A DNA stretch of 64,000 bases, taken from the NCBI RefSeq assembly GCF_001439845.1, contig NZ_JYLO01000001.1, forward strand, positions 62,001-126,000, given 5' to 3'. The DNA comes from Pseudomonas lactis. GTDB lineage: Bacteria > Pseudomonadota > Gammaproteobacteria > Pseudomonadales > Pseudomonadaceae. Both the position numbers and the translations under genes were made by a program. This document shows, piece by piece, positions 62,236-64,000 of this stretch (position 1 is the first letter of the stretch; every line of letters starts with the position of its first letter). The notes under the pieces are model-generated. The model was given only the letters and a program-made list of their open reading frames with translations, ran no database searches and was not told the DNA's origin.

Positions 62236-62336
62236 GGCAATTGGCGCTTGTGGTCAACAGATTGGCGTGCGCGGCTAGCGTCCTGCGCTAGGGTTAGGTG
62301 CAGGATTCAGGCATCACTTCACAAGAGAATGGAAGC

Positions 62337-63410
62337 ATGGACGGTACTTCTGCAAGCCCCCAGCCGTTGAACGCACAACAGCGTTCGGCGCATATCCGCG
62401 AGGTGGTGATGGCCGAGGGCGTGCGCCTGCGCCAGCGGCACCCCTGGTTGTTGCATCAGGACGCGCTGGGCGCGGGCATCCTGGCCTTTGCCTTGTTAGG
62501 CATGCTCGGCTCGGCGGCGCTCTATATCAGCGGTCACATGGCCTGGTGGGTGTGCCTGCTGCTCAATGCGTTCTTCGCCTCGCTCACTCACGAGCTGGAA
62601 CACGACCTGATCCACAGCATGTACTTTCGCAAACAGCGCGTGCCCCACAATTTGATGATGGGCCTGGTGTGGCTGGCGCGCCCGAGCACCATCAACCCGT
62701 GGATACGTAGGCATCTGCACCTCAACCATCACAAGGTTTCGGGCACCGAGGCCGATATGGAAGAGCGCGCGATCACCAATGGCGAACCCTGGGGCATCGC
62801 GCGGTTGCTGATGGTGGGGGACAACATGATGTCGGCCTTGATCCGCCTGTTGCGCGCCAAGACCTGGCCGCACAGGTTCAGCATCCTCAAGCGCGTGCTG
62901 CTGGTGTACGCACCGCTGGCCTTGCTGCATTGGGGCGCGTGGTACGTCTTCCTGGGCTTTCATGCCGCCAATGGGATTGCCAGTTTGATGGGCGCGCCCA
63001 TTCAGTGGTCAGCCGGTACCTTGCAGGTGATGCAGGTGATCGATATCGCTGCGGTGGTGATCATCGGCCCGAACGTGTTGCGCACCTTCTGCCTGCACTT
63101 TGTCAGCTCCAACATGCATTACTACGGCGATGTGGAGCTGGGCAATGTGATCCAGCAAACCCAAGTGCTGAACCCCTGGTGGCTGTGGCCGTTGCAGGCG
63201 TTCTGCTTCAACTTCGGCAGCACCCACGGCATCCATCACTTTGTGGTGAAAGAGCCGTTCTACATCCGCCAGATGACCACCAAGGTGGCGCATAAGGTCA
63301 TGGCCGAGATGGGGGTGCGCTTCAATGATTTGGGCACCTTTGCCCGCGCCAACCGCTTCGAGCGACGTGAGCAGGCACACAGCGATTTAGCTCACCTCAG
63401 CAGGCAATAA
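62337..63410 (+). CDS. Fatty acid desaturase-family di-iron membrane protein
   Basis: A 357-aa membrane protein with histidine boxes HELEHDLIH, HLHLNHH and HGIHH, the three-box pattern of desaturases and alkane hydroxylases. About four to six membrane helices are present. Start 62337 is preferred; an in-frame GTG at 62298 is possible. The substrate is not clear. Control by the divergent AraC protein is likely. Confidence 0.85.
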   Translation: MDGTSASPQPLNAQQRSAHIREVVMAEGVRLRQRHPWLLHQDALGAGILAFALLGMLGSAALYISGHMAWWVCLLLNAFFASLTHELEHDLIHSMYFRKQRVPHNLMMGLVWLARPSTINPWIRRHLHLNHHKVSGTEADMEERAITNGEPWGIARLLMVGDNMMSALIRLLRAKTWPHRFSILKRVLLVYAPLALLHWGAWYVFLGFHAANGIASLMGAPIQWSAGTLQVMQVIDIAAVVIIGPNVLRTFCLHFVSSNMHYYGDVELGNVIQQTQVLNPWWLWPLQAFCFNFGSTHGIHHFVVKEPFYIRQMTTKVAHKVMAEMGVRFNDLGTFARANRFERREQAHSDLAHLSRQ

Positions 63411-64000
63411 ACGCCAGGGGCAAATCGCGAATCTGTTCGCGCACGGGCGGTTGGTAGTGGTCATCGCTGATCAACTCGTGCAGCAGTTCTTCGCGCAGTT
63501 GGTGGAATTCAAAGCTGCTGCGCTGGCGTGGATGGGGCAGGGCGATGTCGACTATTTGCTTGATGCGCCCGGGCCTGGGCTCCATCACCACCACACGGTC
63601 GGCCAGGAAAATCGCCTCTTCCACATCGTGGGTCACCAGCACCGTGGTGATCCTGGCGCTGGCACGAATCGCCAGCAGTTCATCCTGCATCTGCTGACGA
63701 GTCAGCGCGTCGAGGGCGCCGAAGGGCTCGTCCAGCAACAGGATGCGCGGGCTGGCCACCAGGCCGCGGGCAATCGCCACCCGTTGCGCCATGCCGCCGG
63801 AGAGTTGGTGCGGGTAGGCACGGGTGAAGTCGGTAAGGCCCACCAGCTCGATAAAATCGTTGATGCGCCGCGTGCGCTCGGCCTCGCTCAGCGGCTCGTT
63901 GACCAGGCCCAAGCCGATGTTTTGCGCCACGGTCAGCCACGGAAACAGACGGTGCTCCTGGAATACAATGCCGCGTTCGCCGCCGATACCGCTGACAGCG
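63397..64000 (-). CDS. ABC transporter ATPase, SsuB/TauB-like (partial, runs off the window)
   Basis: The frame stays open to the window edge (IVFQEHRLFPWLTVAQNIGL contains the Q-loop). It shows signature LSGGMAQRVAIARGL, Walker [13 protein letters not shown] and switch VLVTHDVEEAIF. The Walker A part lies outside the window. This is the ATPase type for sulfonate, taurine or nitrate uptake. Its stop overlaps the convergent desaturase end by 14 bp. Confidence 0.9.
   Translation of the reverse strand, partial: AVSGIGGERGIVFQEHRLFPWLTVAQNIGLGLVNEPLSEAERTRRINDFIELVGLTDFTRAYPHQLSGGMAQRVAIARGLVASPRILLLDEPFGALDALTRQQMQDELLAIRASARITTVLVTHDVEEAIFLADRVVVMEPRPGRIKQIVDIALPHPRQRSSFEFHQLREELLHELISDDHYQPPVREQIRDLPLAFIAC

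Overview
The window is about 64 kb of high-GC chromosomal DNA from a Pseudomonas, most likely of the P. fluorescens group. Supporting signs are pga, TPS/CDI and R-body loci beside the Pseudomonas block gabDT - desA - oscA-sbp-cysTWA, many REP palindromes of the GTGGGAGC...GCTCCCAC and TGTAGGAGCGAGC types, strongly GC-biased third codon positions, and a tRNA-Arg(CCG).

Region 1 (1-8.8 kb) is about the cell surface. A pgaABCD operon for poly-N-acetylglucosamine has an amber stop inside pgaD. It is followed by a TpsB/CdiB outer-membrane translocator. Region 2 (8.8-24.4 kb) is a contact-dependent inhibition (CDI)-type locus: a 2666-aa TpsA/CdiA exoprotein with a predicted nuclease-like C-terminus, a linked immunity gene overlapping it by one base, and then an AT-rich array of about six orphan modules. 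Most modules are a start-less toxin C-terminal fragment followed by an intact immunity gene. They are punctuated by about eight copies of a roughly 65-bp palindromic repeat with arms GGGGACAGATTTATTT and AAATAAATCTGTCCCC. Two gene remnants are cut exactly at repeat edges, so the repeats look like the recombination points that built the array. Part of the downstream flank (a lipoprotein gene and a small minus-strand gene) is present twice.

Region 3 (24.4-29.6 kb) holds a CsgG / DUF4810 / DUF799 lipoprotein trio, a YfbK-type VWA lipoprotein and an ECF sigma factor with a membrane partner. Region 4 (29.9-33.7 kb) is a compact, unassigned small-molecule cluster: an EctB-like diaminobutyrate aminotransferase, a GNAT acetyltransferase, a PvdA/IucD-like N-hydroxylase and a LysE exporter. 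Region 5 (34-40.6 kb) has an SDR/LysR divergent pair, an alginate-lyase-family protein, MipA/OmpV and a two-component system.

Region 6 (40.7-45.2 kb) has a tRNA-Arg and an R-body (reb) cluster: a Crp/Fnr regulator, an ECF-like sigma factor, three RebB-family proteins, a larger Reb-like protein, a permuted papain-like enzyme and a small helical protein. Region 7 (45.4-64 kb) is core-like: gabD-gabT, a receiver-HDOD protein, two cyclic-di-GMP enzymes, a desA-type desaturase, oscA-sbp-cysT-cysW-cysA for sulfate uptake, an Mpo1-like protein, a Crp/Fnr regulator, periplasmic HIU-hydrolase and HbpS-like proteins, an AraC regulator divergent to a second desaturase, and the edge of an SsuB/TauB-like ABC ATPase.

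The strongest candidates for new biology are the repeat-punctuated orphan toxin/immunity array, the diaminobutyrate/N-hydroxylase cluster and the R-body cluster with its papain-like enzyme. All product calls rest on motif recognition by eye; no database search was possible.
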